This document shows, in pieces, positions 1 through 8,392 of a DNA stretch of 64,000 nt. Origin of the DNA: a bacterium (GTDB taxonomy: Bacteria; Campylobacterota; Campylobacteria; Campylobacterales; Sulfurimonadaceae). Made by a program: the position numbers and the translations under genes. Location: the NCBI GenBank assembly GCA_018825665.1, contig JAHJEG010000005.1, positions 31,248 through 95,247 on the forward strand. Direction: 5' to 3'. Positions within the stretch are counted from its first letter, which is position 1; each line of letters starts with the position of its first letter. The notes under the pieces are model-generated. The model searched no databases, was not told where the DNA came from, and worked only from the letters and a program-made list of their open reading frames with translations.

Positions 1-131
1 ATTTTAAAATCTAGGATATTTTGAATGTATTGAGGAGTTTCAATCCACTCAGAGATAAAGGCACTCAAAGAATTAAATGATTTATTTGTGATATTTTCTA
101 TAGTTGCCGCATCGTTTACTGCTTCTTGCAT
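1..131 (-). CDS. N-terminus of an unidentified protein, cut by the window edge
   Basis: An open frame on the minus strand starts at ATG (131-129) behind a good Shine-Dalgarno sequence (GAGGA, about 6 bases upstream) and runs off the left edge. The 43 visible residues begin MQEAVNDAATIENITNKSFN and continue through a mildly amphipathic stretch (AFISEWIETPQYI). Too little is present to name a family. A membrane-channel N-terminus, such as a mechanosensitive channel, is only a guess. The strong ribosome site and uninterrupted frame are the main evidence. It is divergent from the phosphoribosyltransferase gene, with a 75-base gap. Confidence 0.6.
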   Translation of the reverse strand, partial: MQEAVNDAATIENITNKSFNSLSAFISEWIETPQYIQNILDFK

Positions 132-190
132 AAATTTCCTCGCTCTTTTAATTAGAAATTATACCTGTGAAGTTTTAAATAACTGTTAAT

Positions 191-199
191 TGGTATAAT
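191..199 (+). promoter_or_regulatory. Extended -10 promoter of a probably leaderless mRNA
   Basis: TGGTATAAT is a perfect extended -10 element (TGn followed by TATAAT). It ends 7 bases before the ATG at 207, so transcription should begin at or within a base or two of the start codon. No Shine-Dalgarno sequence lies between them. Confidence 0.65.
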
Positions 200-206
200 T
201 GCATTT

Positions 207-650
207 ATGAAATATTATAGTTACGAAAATTTTAAAAACGATACAAATCAGTTGCTCAAACAGTTAAAAGAATTTAACCCAGAAGCAATAGTTAGCATAG
301 CCAGAGGCGGTCTGACTCTTTCACATGCCGTGGCTGAAGGCTTAGATGTAAGGGATGTGCAGAGCATCAGAACAGAGCTGTATGACAAAACCGAAAAAAG
401 GGAAAACCTTAGCATATACGGAGAATGTTCTTTTGGCGGGGTAAAAAGAGTTTTGGTCCTTGATGACATATCAGACAGCGGAGACACGCTCAAAGCCGTG
501 ATGAACCATCTGGCATGTGGATTTGAAGAGATAGAGTTCAGGTCCGCAACGCTTTTTTATAAAAAAACATCCGTATACGAACCGGATTTTTGGATCAATG
601 AAGCCGATGACTGGATAGATTTTTTTTGGGAGAGAGATTTTAAGAGTTAG
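207..650 (+). CDS. Phosphoribosyltransferase (Gpt/Hpt-like)
   Basis: This 147-residue cytoplasmic protein is a type I phosphoribosyltransferase that would transfer a nucleobase onto PRPP, probably in purine salvage. The PRPP-binding signature VLVLDDISDSGDTL lies near residues 82-95, and the N-terminal strand has the IVSIARGGL loop typical of xanthine/guanine enzymes. The length fits the short Gpt-like group. ATG 207 has no ribosome site and sits 7 bases after TATAAT, so the mRNA is probably leaderless. The stop codon overlaps the stop of the convergent cytochrome gene (647-650). The base specificity cannot be read from the sequence. Confidence 0.85.
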   Translation: MKYYSYENFKNDTNQLLKQLKEFNPEAIVSIARGGLTLSHAVAEGLDVRDVQSIRTELYDKTEKRENLSIYGECSFGGVKRVLVLDDISDSGDTLKAVMNHLACGFEEIEFRSATLFYKKTSVYEPDFWINEADDWIDFFWERDFKS

Positions 651-1009
651 TCGGCGTGATGTTCACTGCTGTTTTTAAAATCTGTTTCATAAATATATCC
701 GGAAATCGTTCTTAGCGTCTCAATATCAAAGGCAAGTTCAGGCATAAGCCCGTGTTTTTCTATGGCTTCGAGCATTATGGACGTTTCCTCTTTTGGATGC
801 AAGACCCAAGCAGACATATACTCCACGAAATCTTCCTTTTTGGGAAACGCCGATATGTATTTGTCTCTAAAATACACAACCGAGGGAGCAGATACGGTCT
901 TGTTCTCAAAATGGCAGGTTGTACAGTTGCCGTGAAAGAGCAGGGACCCCATCTCGTCCGCCTCTATATGGAGGATAAGTACAAAAAATACAAACAGAGC
1001 TTTTTTTAT
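647..1009 (-). CDS. Monohaem cytochrome c, periplasmic (apparent ATA start)
   Basis: This is a small class I c-type cytochrome. It has one haem-binding CTTCH motif and a methionine in GLMP about 60 residues later that fits the distal ligand. Translation from ATG 952 would remove the export signal. Reading upstream in frame gives a textbook signal peptide (KKALFVFFVLILHIEA) whose first codon is ATA at 1009-1007, 7 bases after AAGG and overlapping the TAA stop of the DjlA-like gene. An in-frame TAG lies just upstream, and no ATG, GTG or TTG is available before the signal sequence. With the ATA start the protein has 120 residues. CTG at 997 is the only alternative near the signal. The function is inferred to be periplasmic electron transfer. 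Confidence 0.75.
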   Translation of the reverse strand: MKKALFVFFVLILHIEADEMGSLLFHGNCTTCHFENKTVSAPSVVYFRDKYISAFPKKEDFVEYMSAWVLHPKEETSIMLEAIEKHGLMPELAFDIETLRTISGYIYETDFKNSSEHHAD

Positions 1010-1758
1010 TTTCTAACCTTTTTAATCATCTCATACGCCTGATTTATTTCTTGGGTCTTTGCCGTTGCTTCTTGCAGATACGCTTCGTCTTTGTTCTGTG
1101 ATTTTATGATGTCGGGATGGTACTGTTTTACAAGTTTTCTATAGGCTTTTTTGATTGTATCCATATCATCACTCTCGCTTACGCCCAAAAGCTTGTATGC
1201 ATCATTGATATTTGCCTTTGGTTTTACGTTTTGCATTATCTTTTCAAACTGGTCAAATATCGCATGGTAGGCATTCGGGTCAAATTCAAAGGCTTCGGCG
1301 ATAAGCATCAGGAGTTCATTTTCACTCTCGCTTACACTGCCATCAACAAATGCAAGCTGGATTAAAAAGCCCATAAACTGCTGCTGTTTTGTCTTGTCCC
1401 TTTTTATAGCCTGACCCAAAGTCCTGGCAATGGATTGGGCATTGTCCGTTCTTTCTTTTTCCTCGGCAAAGATCTCTTTTAAAATATCTTTTGTTTTATG
1501 AGGCTCCGGAAATACCGATGATATATCATCAAACATTATCCCTACGAGCTGAGCTTCAAGAGCATCGACCTTTCCATCAGCCTTTGCAACCTTGGCAACG
1601 AGGGCTACAAAGAGCCCCAGTTCGCTGTTTTTCAGCGATTCTTTTGAGACTGAAAAGTTTTTAAACGCTTCTTTTGAATATGCGGTATATTTTGAGTAGC
1701 TTTTAAAGATCCAGTAAAAAATTGCACCTAATATCGCAAAGAGTATTATATTTCCCAT
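1006..1758 (-). CDS. djlA: DjlA-like membrane-anchored J-domain co-chaperone
   Basis: The protein has 250 residues: an N-terminal membrane segment (MGNIILFAILGAIFYWIF), a central TerB/DjlA-type helical domain (about residues 45-165, with paired DGKVD and DGSVSESE acidic turns), and a C-terminal J domain (about residues 185-250) with the essential HPD tripeptide in KQYHPDII. This order matches DjlA, which recruits DnaK at the inner membrane. ATG 1758 is chosen because AAAGGAAAA precedes it; an upstream frame extension has no ribosome site. The stop overlaps the ATA of the downstream cytochrome gene, so the two are probably co-transcribed. Confidence 0.85.
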   Translation of the reverse strand: MGNIILFAILGAIFYWIFKSYSKYTAYSKEAFKNFSVSKESLKNSELGLFVALVAKVAKADGKVDALEAQLVGIMFDDISSVFPEPHKTKDILKEIFAEEKERTDNAQSIARTLGQAIKRDKTKQQQFMGFLIQLAFVDGSVSESENELLMLIAEAFEFDPNAYHAIFDQFEKIMQNVKPKANINDAYKLLGVSESDDMDTIKKAYRKLVKQYHPDIIKSQNKDEAYLQEATAKTQEINQAYEMIKKVRK

Positions 1759-1854
1759 GATTTTCCTTTTTTTAGTGATGCAATTATAGAAAGTTGAGGT
1801 TAACGGACAGGTAAAAGTATTCAATATCTTTGAATTTTATATTTTTCCTTTGGC

Positions 1855-1860
1855 TATAAT
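1855..1860 (+). promoter_or_regulatory. -10 box of a probably leaderless mRNA (EamA gene)
   Basis: A perfect TATAAT ends 7 bases before ATG 1868, the same spacing as at 194-199. Transcription would start at the ATG, and no Shine-Dalgarno sequence is present. Confidence 0.6.
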
Positions 1861-1867
1861 TGCGCCT

Positions 1868-2752
1868 ATGAAACATGTTAATGAATTAAACGCAGGCGTA
1901 AAATATATGCTGCTTTCCTCTTTTTTATTTGCTCTTATGGGAGCTTTTGCGAAGCTTGCGAGTGAACATATGAGTTCTTTGGAAGTTGTATTCTTTAGAA
2001 ACGTTTTTGGCGTGGTTTTAATCGGTCTTGCTATTTACAAGTCTCCTATGAAACATAGGGGAGGGAAACCCTTTTTACTCTTTTTTAGGGGATTTATGGG
2101 CTTTAGCGCCCTGCTTGCATATTTTTACAATATTGCAAATATCCCTCTTGGTGATGCCGCGACTTTTTCAAAGACGGCACCTATCTTTACAGCCATTTTC
2201 GCATGGATATTTTTGCATGAAAAAATAACATTCAAAGGATGGATAGCTGTATTTATAGGCTTTTTGGGAATACTCTTTATCACGCAGCCGACAGGCGGAT
2301 TCAGTAAATACGACCTGCTTGGAATCTTCAGCGGCGTAGGTGCTGCCCTTGCGTATACCTCTGTGCGGGAGCTTAGAAAATACTATGACACAAGAGCCAT
2401 TGTCATGTCCTTTATGCTGGTGGGAACCGTGGGCCCTTTAATCCTTCTGCTGATTTCACCCTATGTTTATATGCCTTCACTTGATTTTATGTTTGGTGAA
2501 TTCATTATGCCCGAGGGTATTGTCTGGTTGTATGTAGCCGGAATGGGGATTTTGGCTACCCTTTCGCAGTATTACATGACAAAGGCCTACGGTGAGACCA
2601 AGGCAGCTATTGTCGGTGTAGTCAGTTATACAAACATAATCTTTGCTATTTTTGTAGGAGTGGCTCTTGGGGATGCCTGGCCTGATATGATTGTGGCATG
2701 TGGAATTGTGCTGATTATCTTTGCTGGGATAATGGTTGCAAGGGCTAAATAG
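1868..2752 (+). CDS. EamA/DMT-family transporter
   Basis: This is an integral membrane protein of 294 residues with about ten hydrophobic segments arranged as two EamA repeats, the drug/metabolite transporter layout. The first repeat contains FRNVFGVVLIGL and the FLHEKITFKGWIAVFIGFLG stretch; the second ends in YTNIIFAIFVGVALGD and a final helix. A TTG at 1850 is in frame, but it lies within or before the TATAAT box, so ATG 1868 is preferred. The substrate (amino acid, nucleoside or drug efflux) cannot be determined. It converges with nrdG across a 9-base gap. Confidence 0.85.
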   Translation: MKHVNELNAGVKYMLLSSFLFALMGAFAKLASEHMSSLEVVFFRNVFGVVLIGLAIYKSPMKHRGGKPFLLFFRGFMGFSALLAYFYNIANIPLGDAATFSKTAPIFTAIFAWIFLHEKITFKGWIAVFIGFLGILFITQPTGGFSKYDLLGIFSGVGAALAYTSVRELRKYYDTRAIVMSFMLVGTVGPLILLLISPYVYMPSLDFMFGEFIMPEGIVWLYVAGMGILATLSQYYMTKAYGETKAAIVGVVSYTNIIFAIFVGVALGDAWPDMIVACGIVLIIFAGIMVARAK

Positions 2753-2761
2753 GCTTTTGAG

Positions 2762-3466
2762 TTAAAAGTTTCTGTAGAGTATATTGAGGTTTTCGCTTGT
2801 GATTTTTTTTATATCAAAGCTGTCATGTCTTTTCGTCAGATTTTGGAAGTTTTTTTCACTCTCTACAAAGTTCTGGAGGCAGTAGTCGCCTCTGTAGTTG
2901 AGAGATTCCAAAACATCAACCATATTCTGTATGTCATCCAAGCCAAGCAAATCCTGATGAACAGTCGTTCTTACTTCAAACTTGGTATCGTGTTTGATGA
3001 GTATTTTCAGGGAGTTCAAGAAGAGCTTGTAGGAATAGGTCTTGTTCTTCGTTACGAGCTGAAACTTGTTTTTGGGCGCTTTAAAGTCCAGTGCTATAAA
3101 GTCCAGAACCTTTTCATCGAGGAGCCTTTGCAGGGCCTTGAAGTTCACACCGTTTGTATCAAGTTTTACCAAAAAACCCATCTCCTTGATCTCTTTGATA
3201 AAATGCAGCATCTCATCATCAAAACTAAAAAGAGGCTCTCCGCCGCAAAGCACCACACCCTGAAGAAGTCCTTTTCTTGTTTGTAAAAACTTTAGCGCAT
3301 CCTCGTAGGTATAGTTCGCGTGGCCCGTTACGATCTCGGTGTTGTAGCAGTACCCGCATCGCATACCGCAACCGCTGAACCAGACTACGCAGGCTACTTT
3401 GCCCGGAAAATCAAGTAAGGTAAAGGGCGTGAGGTTATAGATGTGCTTTTTCAAGACAGGTTTCAT
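2762..3466 (-). CDS. nrdG: Anaerobic ribonucleotide reductase activating protein NrdG (radical SAM)
   Basis: This 234-residue radical-SAM activase would generate the glycyl radical of class III ribonucleotide reductase using S-adenosylmethionine and a [4Fe-4S] cluster. The cluster motif CGMRCGYC is at about residues 33-40, and the glycine-rich SAM motif (GVVLCGGEPLF) follows. It is the third gene of an nrdD / glycyl-tail / nrdG operon. Its ATG lies 32 bases inside the small glycyl-domain gene, which implies translational coupling. It is oxygen-sensitive by family and acts with NrdD in anaerobic dNTP supply. Confidence 0.92.
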   Translation of the reverse strand: MKPVLKKHIYNLTPFTLLDFPGKVACVVWFSGCGMRCGYCYNTEIVTGHANYTYEDALKFLQTRKGLLQGVVLCGGEPLFSFDDEMLHFIKEIKEMGFLVKLDTNGVNFKALQRLLDEKVLDFIALDFKAPKNKFQLVTKNKTYSYKLFLNSLKILIKHDTKFEVRTTVHQDLLGLDDIQNMVDVLESLNYRGDYCLQNFVESEKNFQNLTKRHDSFDIKKITSENLNILYRNF

Positions 3467-3617
3467 TTTCTATAAAATATGTTCTTTGTCTGTGCTCACC
3501 GACTTTTCCGATGTTAAAACTCTCAATCGGTCTATGGTATCCCATAACTCTTGTATAGACTATACATTTTGTTCTTTTGGTTTTACTTGCTTGCAAGATC
3601 TCATTTGTACGCATCAT
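3435..3617 (-). CDS. Separate glycyl-radical tail of class III ribonucleotide reductase
   Basis: A 60-residue protein starts 9 bases after the nrdD stop, with its own ribosome site (AAGGAAAAA directly before ATG ATG). Its centre, YTRVMGYHRPIESFNIGK, matches the extreme C-terminus of ordinary NrdD proteins, where the radical-bearing glycine sits in RVxGY. The upstream NrdD ends just after its zinc knuckle and lacks this segment. The radical glycine therefore appears to be encoded on its own polypeptide, comparable to GrcA (YfiD) supplying a glycyl tail to pyruvate formate-lyase. A +1 or -1 sequencing error is unlikely because a stop codon, a new ribosome site and a start codon are all in place. 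Its 3' end overlaps nrdG. Confidence 0.78.
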   Translation of the reverse strand: MMRTNEILQASKTKRTKCIVYTRVMGYHRPIESFNIGKVGEHRQRTYFIENETCLEKAHL

Positions 3618-3626
3618 TTTTTCCTT

Positions 3627-5720
3627 TTATTTATTTTGGTGGTCTTGAAGAATCGCTTCGTCACATTTTGGACAATACTCATGCTCACCGCTTATATATC
3701 CGTGTATCGGACAAACACTAAAGAGCGGGGTTACGGTCACGTAGGGCAGTTGAAAATTTGTAATGACAGATTTTAAAAACTCTCTGCAGCTGTCTCCGCT
3801 TTGGAGCTTTTCGTTCATATACAGATGCAGTACCGTGCCTCCGGTGTATTTGCACTGTAGTTCATCCTGATGGGTCAATGCCTCAAACGGATCGGCCGTA
3901 TAATCGACCTGTAGCTGTGAAGAGTTGGTGTAATATATATTTTCGCCGCTTCCTGCTTGTAAAATATCCCCATACCGTTTTTTATCCTCCTTTGCAAATC
4001 TGTAGGTTGTTCCCTCTGCGGGAGTCGCTTCGAGATTATAGAGATTGCCGCTCTCCTCTTGGTAGCTGCTCATAAGCTCTCTTATGAAGTTGAGAATTTC
4101 AAGTGAGAAAGTCTTGCCAAATGCATCTGAGATGTCATGCGTGTCATTTGTAAAGTTTCTCACCATCTCATTGAGACCGTTGACCCCGATGGTGGAGAAA
4201 TGGTTGTTGAAGTTTCTGAGATATCTGCTTGTATATGGGTAGAGGCCCCGCTCAAACATCTGGTTTACAAAGACTCTTTTTTTCTCCAAGGTGGATTTTG
4301 AGAGATCACAAAGCTCTTTGACTCTTTGCAAAAGTGCTTCTTTGTCTCCCCGGTAAAGATATCCGAGTCTTGCCATGTTGAGTGTAACCACTCCGATGCT
4401 TCCCGTCATCTCGGCACTTCCAAAGAGTCCGCCGCCCCTTTTTAAAAGTTCACGCAAGTCTAGCTGCAGTCTACAGCACATACTCCTTACGTGTCCGGGT
4501 TTATAGGCATTTGGGTTTTCACTCAAATTTCCAAACGCATCTTTTGTGTATTGGCTTCCTATAAAGTTTTGAAAATAGCTTGAGCCTATTTTTGCCGTGT
4601 TTTCAAAAAGTATTTCCGTATTTTCACCGTACCAGTCAAAGTCCTCGGTGATATTTACGGTGGGGATAGGAAAGGTAAAAGGCTGTCCTCCCTTGTCCCC
4701 TTCGGTCATAATCTCGTAGTAGGCCTTGTTGATGAGGTTGATCTCTTTTTGAAAATATTTGTATGTCATCTCCTCTAAAGAGTCTACACCCCTTTGTCTG
4801 GCTTCTTCGAGCAGTTCACTGTCTTGGATCTCCCTAAAGAGATGTTTTTGGTTCTTTGTGGGAATCTGATCTTTTAAGTCACTTGGCACGACCCAGTCGA
4901 TCGTGATATTCGTAAAAGGGCTTTGTCCCCATCTTGCAGGTACATTCAGATTATATACAAAGCTTCTGATCGCTTTTTTGATATCGATAAAATCCAGCTT
5001 GTCTTTAAAGACATAGGGTGCCAAATAGGTATCAAAAGAGCTAAAAGCCTGCGCTCCCGCCCATTCGCTCTGAAGTATCCCGAGGAAGTTTGCCATCTGC
5101 CCGAGTGCTTCTCTGAAATGGTTGGGGGCTGAACTCTCCACTCTGCCTCTTATGCCGTTGAAACCTTCATCCAGAAGTACTCTGAGGCTCCATCCGGCGC
5201 AGTATCCTGTGAGACAATCCAGGTCGTGGATATGGATATCACCGTTTCTGTGCGCGTTTCCTTCTATCTTTGTGTAGATCTTGTCCAGCCAGTAGTTTGC
5301 TATAAGTTTTCCCGCTAGATTATTCACCATTCCCGCATTTGAATATCCGGTATTTGCGTTGGCGTTGATGCGCCAGTCGGCTTTGTTTATATACTCCTCC
5401 ACGGAGTTTGTCGAGTTTACATAGGTCGTGTCCTCATCCAGACCCAAAATATGTTCTCTTTGCATCTTGTGTAAAAATCTGTAGGTTATGAAAGATTTGG
5501 CAACATCAAAATACCCTGCATCGAAGAGCCGTTTTTCAATAAGGTCCTGGATCTCCTCTACGGTCTGAATGTTTTTGATTAGAATGTCATCAAGTACAAG
5601 AGTAACTATTTTTTCATCATATGCAGCCAAAACGCTTTTAAAAGCTTTTTTAACCGCATCTTCTATTTTGTATTTTTTAAACTCTTCCCTGCTTGAATCT
5701 CTCTTATAAATAAATTGCAT
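3627..5720 (-). CDS. nrdD: Anaerobic ribonucleoside-triphosphate reductase, catalytic chain lacking the glycyl tail
   Basis: This 697-residue chain reduces ribonucleoside triphosphates to dNTPs without oxygen. An ATP-cone regulatory domain occupies about residues 1-90. The barrel follows, with the active-site-like segment RSMCCRLQLDLREL near residue 412 and the QSPFTNITIDW region. The C-terminus has the zinc knuckle CPIHG...CPKC and stops 12 residues later. Family members normally continue into RVxGY with the radical glycine; here that part is the next gene. The start ATG 5720 has GAGGATAC upstream. The operon order is nrdD, glycyl tail, nrdG. It is presumably used under anoxic or sulfidic conditions. 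Confidence 0.93.
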   Translation of the reverse strand: MQFIYKRDSSREEFKKYKIEDAVKKAFKSVLAAYDEKIVTLVLDDILIKNIQTVEEIQDLIEKRLFDAGYFDVAKSFITYRFLHKMQREHILGLDEDTTYVNSTNSVEEYINKADWRINANANTGYSNAGMVNNLAGKLIANYWLDKIYTKIEGNAHRNGDIHIHDLDCLTGYCAGWSLRVLLDEGFNGIRGRVESSAPNHFREALGQMANFLGILQSEWAGAQAFSSFDTYLAPYVFKDKLDFIDIKKAIRSFVYNLNVPARWGQSPFTNITIDWVVPSDLKDQIPTKNQKHLFREIQDSELLEEARQRGVDSLEEMTYKYFQKEINLINKAYYEIMTEGDKGGQPFTFPIPTVNITEDFDWYGENTEILFENTAKIGSSYFQNFIGSQYTKDAFGNLSENPNAYKPGHVRSMCCRLQLDLRELLKRGGGLFGSAEMTGSIGVVTLNMARLGYLYRGDKEALLQRVKELCDLSKSTLEKKRVFVNQMFERGLYPYTSRYLRNFNNHFSTIGVNGLNEMVRNFTNDTHDISDAFGKTFSLEILNFIRELMSSYQEESGNLYNLEATPAEGTTYRFAKEDKKRYGDILQAGSGENIYYTNSSQLQVDYTADPFEALTHQDELQCKYTGGTVLHLYMNEKLQSGDSCREFLKSVITNFQLPYVTVTPLFSVCPIHGYISGEHEYCPKCDEAILQDHQNK

Positions 5721-5843
5721 TGTATCCTCTGAAAATTATGGGATTGATTTGCGTATGTTATCAAAAGGGGGGAGATTTTACTTTGATGTTTGTCAAATAA
5801 AATAAGGGTGACGTGAATCAAGAAAATAGAAAAGGATATTGTA

Positions 5844-5849
5844 TATAAT
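5844..5849 (+). promoter_or_regulatory. -10 box for the nnrS gene
   Basis: TATAAT lies 21 bases before ATG 5871. AAAAGGAAG between them serves as the ribosome site. No clear -35 hexamer is seen, as is usual in this phylum. Confidence 0.5.
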
Positions 5850-5870
5850 TTACAAAAAGGAAGTGATGCT

Positions 5871-7040
5871 ATGTTTACTCCAACAAAACCCAAAAACTAT
5901 TTTTTATCTCAGGTTCACCAGCCGTTTTTTCTTTTTGGTGTCATCTATGCGGTTGTTGTTATGCTGCTGTTTATGCTTTCCTATAAAGGGATTCTCACGC
6001 TTAGGGTGGATACGCTCTCCTTTCACAGCTACTCACTGATCTATGTCGTATTCACGCAGTTTTTTACGGGGTTTATATTTACGACCTTTCCAAGGTTTAC
6101 CCAGGGTGAGGTGATCGGGCAAAAGAGTTATATGCGTGTTTTTATCATCCACCAAGCAGGTTCGCTGCTCTTTGTCCTTGGTTCGGTATATTCCATCTAT
6201 ATGCTTTATGGCGGCTTGTTCTTTTTGTTTTTTGCCAACAGCATGATCGTAAACATATTGCAAAAAATCTATATGCAGAGCCATACCAGCCTGAGAAGCG
6301 ATCCCAGGTGGATTCTCGTCGGTTTTTATTTCGGTGTTTTTGGTCACTTCCTGTTTATATTGTCTTTTTTACAGCTTGGGGTCAATGCCGCTCCTTTTGC
6401 CTTGAATCTTTATCTTGTCTTTGTCACTTTTTCTGTAGCCCAAAGGATGGTGCCTTTTTTTAGCCACTCCTTCGCCCCGAAAAATGAGAATTTTGCTCCG
6501 ATTGTTTTTATAGGGCTGCTCCTAAAAGTAGTCGCGAACTATCTCTCGCTTGTGTATGTGGAATCGATTATCGATATTGCCCTTGGACTTTATATCGGAT
6601 ATGAGATAAAAAGATGGAAGCTCGGCTTTAAAAACGGTGCCGCAATATTAAAGATACTTCATCTGTCTCTCTATTGGCTTCTCGTCTCTTTGATTTTGGG
6701 AGCCGTATTTCATCTTTTAGAGGGTGTATTTGGTTTAAACTTTATGCAGATGCAGGTGCATCTTTTGGCTCTTGGTTTTGTAACGACCATGCTTATCGGG
6801 TTTGGAACCCGTGTTACTTTGGGTCATTCGGGTCAGCCTCCACATGCCGACGGTATTACGCTGAAGATTTTTTATATTCTTCAGGCTGTCGTCATCGGGC
6901 GAATCATATTCTCTATTGCCATGGGTGCCCAGACGCAGATGTTCTGGCTTTTTGATCTTTCCAGCGCACTTTGGCTTGTATTGTTTGTCTTTTGGGCACT
7001 GCGTTTTGGACCGGTTTTGACAAGGGCTAAAAAGCTTTGA
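5871..7040 (+). CDS. nnrS: NnrS family haem/copper membrane protein
   Basis: The protein has 389 residues with about twelve hydrophobic segments and the conserved N-terminal NnrS pattern: HQPFFLFGVIYAV near residue 16, then a histidine in the second helix (FHSYSLIY) and TTFPRFTQ. Later helices carry the histidines in VHLLALGFVTT and GHSGQPPHADG. NnrS proteins bind haem and copper and protect against nitric oxide in denitrifiers, so nitrate or nitrite respiration is likely in this organism. It is monocistronic with its own promoter, divergent from nrdD. The gene contains one copy of the uptake-like motif (CACATGCC, 6841-6848). Confidence 0.88.
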   Translation: MFTPTKPKNYFLSQVHQPFFLFGVIYAVVVMLLFMLSYKGILTLRVDTLSFHSYSLIYVVFTQFFTGFIFTTFPRFTQGEVIGQKSYMRVFIIHQAGSLLFVLGSVYSIYMLYGGLFFLFFANSMIVNILQKIYMQSHTSLRSDPRWILVGFYFGVFGHFLFILSFLQLGVNAAPFALNLYLVFVTFSVAQRMVPFFSHSFAPKNENFAPIVFIGLLLKVVANYLSLVYVESIIDIALGLYIGYEIKRWKLGFKNGAAILKILHLSLYWLLVSLILGAVFHLLEGVFGLNFMQMQVHLLALGFVTTMLIGFGTRVTLGHSGQPPHADGITLKIFYILQAVVIGRIIFSIAMGAQTQMFWLFDLSSALWLVLFVFWALRFGPVLTRAKKL

Positions 7041-7091
7041 TGAAAATATTTGTAAAAGAGACACCCTAACTTATATTTAAATCCATTATGA

Positions 7092-7097
7092 TATAAT
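7092..7097 (+). promoter_or_regulatory. -10 box for the kdsA-ribH-nusB operon
   Basis: TATAAT lies 29 bases before ATG 7127. AAAGG ahead of the ATG is the ribosome site. Confidence 0.5.
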
Positions 7098-7126
7098 CAT
7101 TTCCTATTTTTTTAAAGGCAAATATT

Positions 7127-7918
7127 ATGAAATTGTTGGCTGGACCCTGTGTTATTGAGAGTGAAGAAAATATTTTTAAGATTGCCAAATCTTTAGAAAC
7201 TTATCATAATGATGCAGCGATTGATTTTTATTTTAAGTCTAGTTTTGACAAGGCAAACAGAACTTCATTGGAGAGCTTCCGCGGGCTTGGAATCGATGAG
7301 GGTCTGAGGATCTTAGAAAAGGTCAAAAATGATTTTGGCTACAAAATAGTAACGGATGTACATGAATCACAGCAGGTGGCTCAGGTGGCGGAAGTAGCGG
7401 ACATGCTCCAGATTCCCGCTTTTTTATGCCGTCAGACAGATCTGCTCGTGGCATGTGCAAAAACGGATAAGGAAGTAAATATCAAAAAAGGGCAGTTTAT
7501 AAACCCGCCCGATATGAAACACTCCGTTATGAAAGTCTTAAAGACGCGCGGCTGTGATGAAGTGAGTTATGAAAACTCCAAAAAATACGGAGTGTATCTT
7601 TGCGAGAGAGGTTCCTCTTTCGGATACGGAAACATTATCGTGGATATGCGCTCTTTGGTGATTATGAGAGAGTTTGCACCGACTATTTTTGATGCTACGC
7701 ACTCTGTTCAAATGCCGGGCTCTTTGGGCGGCAAAACAGGCGGAGACAGTTCTATGGTGCCTTATTTGTCAAAAGCTGCCGCGGCGGTTGGAGTGGACGG
7801 GTTTTTCTTTGAAACGCACTTCGACCCGAGTATAGCGTTGAGCGACGGGCCAAACATGATAAAACTTGACGAGCTAGAAGCTCTCATAGCAACGATTAAA
7901 AAAATTCAAGAAATTTAA
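7127..7918 (+). CDS. kdsA: 3-deoxy-D-manno-octulosonate 8-phosphate (KDO-8-P) synthase
   Basis: This 263-residue enzyme condenses phosphoenolpyruvate with arabinose 5-phosphate to make KDO-8-phosphate, the first committed step to the lipopolysaccharide inner core. The N-terminal [11 protein letters not shown] motif, the [10 protein letters not shown] substrate loop and the C-terminal [17 protein letters not shown] segment are diagnostic. It is the first gene of the kdsA-ribH-nusB block common in Campylobacterota; the ribH GTG follows 9 bases after its stop. Confidence 0.95.
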   Translation: MKLLAGPCVIESEENIFKIAKSLETYHNDAAIDFYFKSSFDKANRTSLESFRGLGIDEGLRILEKVKNDFGYKIVTDVHESQQVAQVAEVADMLQIPAFLCRQTDLLVACAKTDKEVNIKKGQFINPPDMKHSVMKVLKTRGCDEVSYENSKKYGVYLCERGSSFGYGNIIVDMRSLVIMREFAPTIFDATHSVQMPGSLGGKTGGDSSMVPYLSKAAAAVGVDGFFFETHFDPSIALSDGPNMIKLDELEALIATIKKIQEI

Positions 7919-7927
7919 GGAGAAAAT

Positions 7928-8392
7928 GTGAAATTAGTAGAAGGTAAGTTAAAAGTAGTAAACGGCAAGAGAGTTGCGATTGTAAGCACAAGATGGAATC
8001 ACTTTATAGTTGACAGACTCGTAGAAGGCGCGAAAGACGCATTCGCACGTCATGGCGGAAATGAAGAGGACCTTACGCATGTTTTGGTTCCGGGTGCTTT
8101 TGAGCTTCCTATGGTTGTAGACCAGCTTCTTTCGAGCGGCAAATATGACGCTGTATGTGCTTTGGGCGCTGTTATCCGCGGAGCTACGCCTCACTTTGAC
8201 TATGTTTCTGCTGAAGCGACAAAAGGTCTTGCCACAGTGAGTTTAAAATATCAGAAACCTGTATCTTTCGGTCTTTTGACTACGGACACTATAGAGCAGT
8301 CTATTGAGCGTGCGGGGACAAAAGCGGGTAACAAAGGTTTTGAAGCGATGACGGTTGTTATCGAACTTTTAGATTTATATGAGACTATGTAA
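7928..8392 (+). CDS. ribH: 6,7-dimethyl-8-ribityllumazine synthase
   Basis: This 154-residue subunit of the icosahedral lumazine synthase makes the riboflavin precursor. Diagnostic segments are [13 protein letters not shown] (substrate strand), VPGAFELP, and [14 protein letters not shown] with the catalytic histidine. The start is GTG 7928 behind AAGGAG; the ATG two bases upstream is out of frame. The stop TAA shares its last A with the nusB ATG, so the genes are coupled. Confidence 0.95.
   Translation: MKLVEGKLKVVNGKRVAIVSTRWNHFIVDRLVEGAKDAFARHGGNEEDLTHVLVPGAFELPMVVDQLLSSGKYDAVCALGAVIRGATPHFDYVSAEATKGLATVSLKYQKPVSFGLLTTDTIEQSIERAGTKAGNKGFEAMTVVIELLDLYETM

Noticed and set aside
3600..3640. 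Frameshift or sequencing error joining NrdD to the small glycyl gene
   Set aside because: A stop codon, a Shine-Dalgarno sequence and an ATG pair are correctly ordered between the two frames, which a single-base error would not create.
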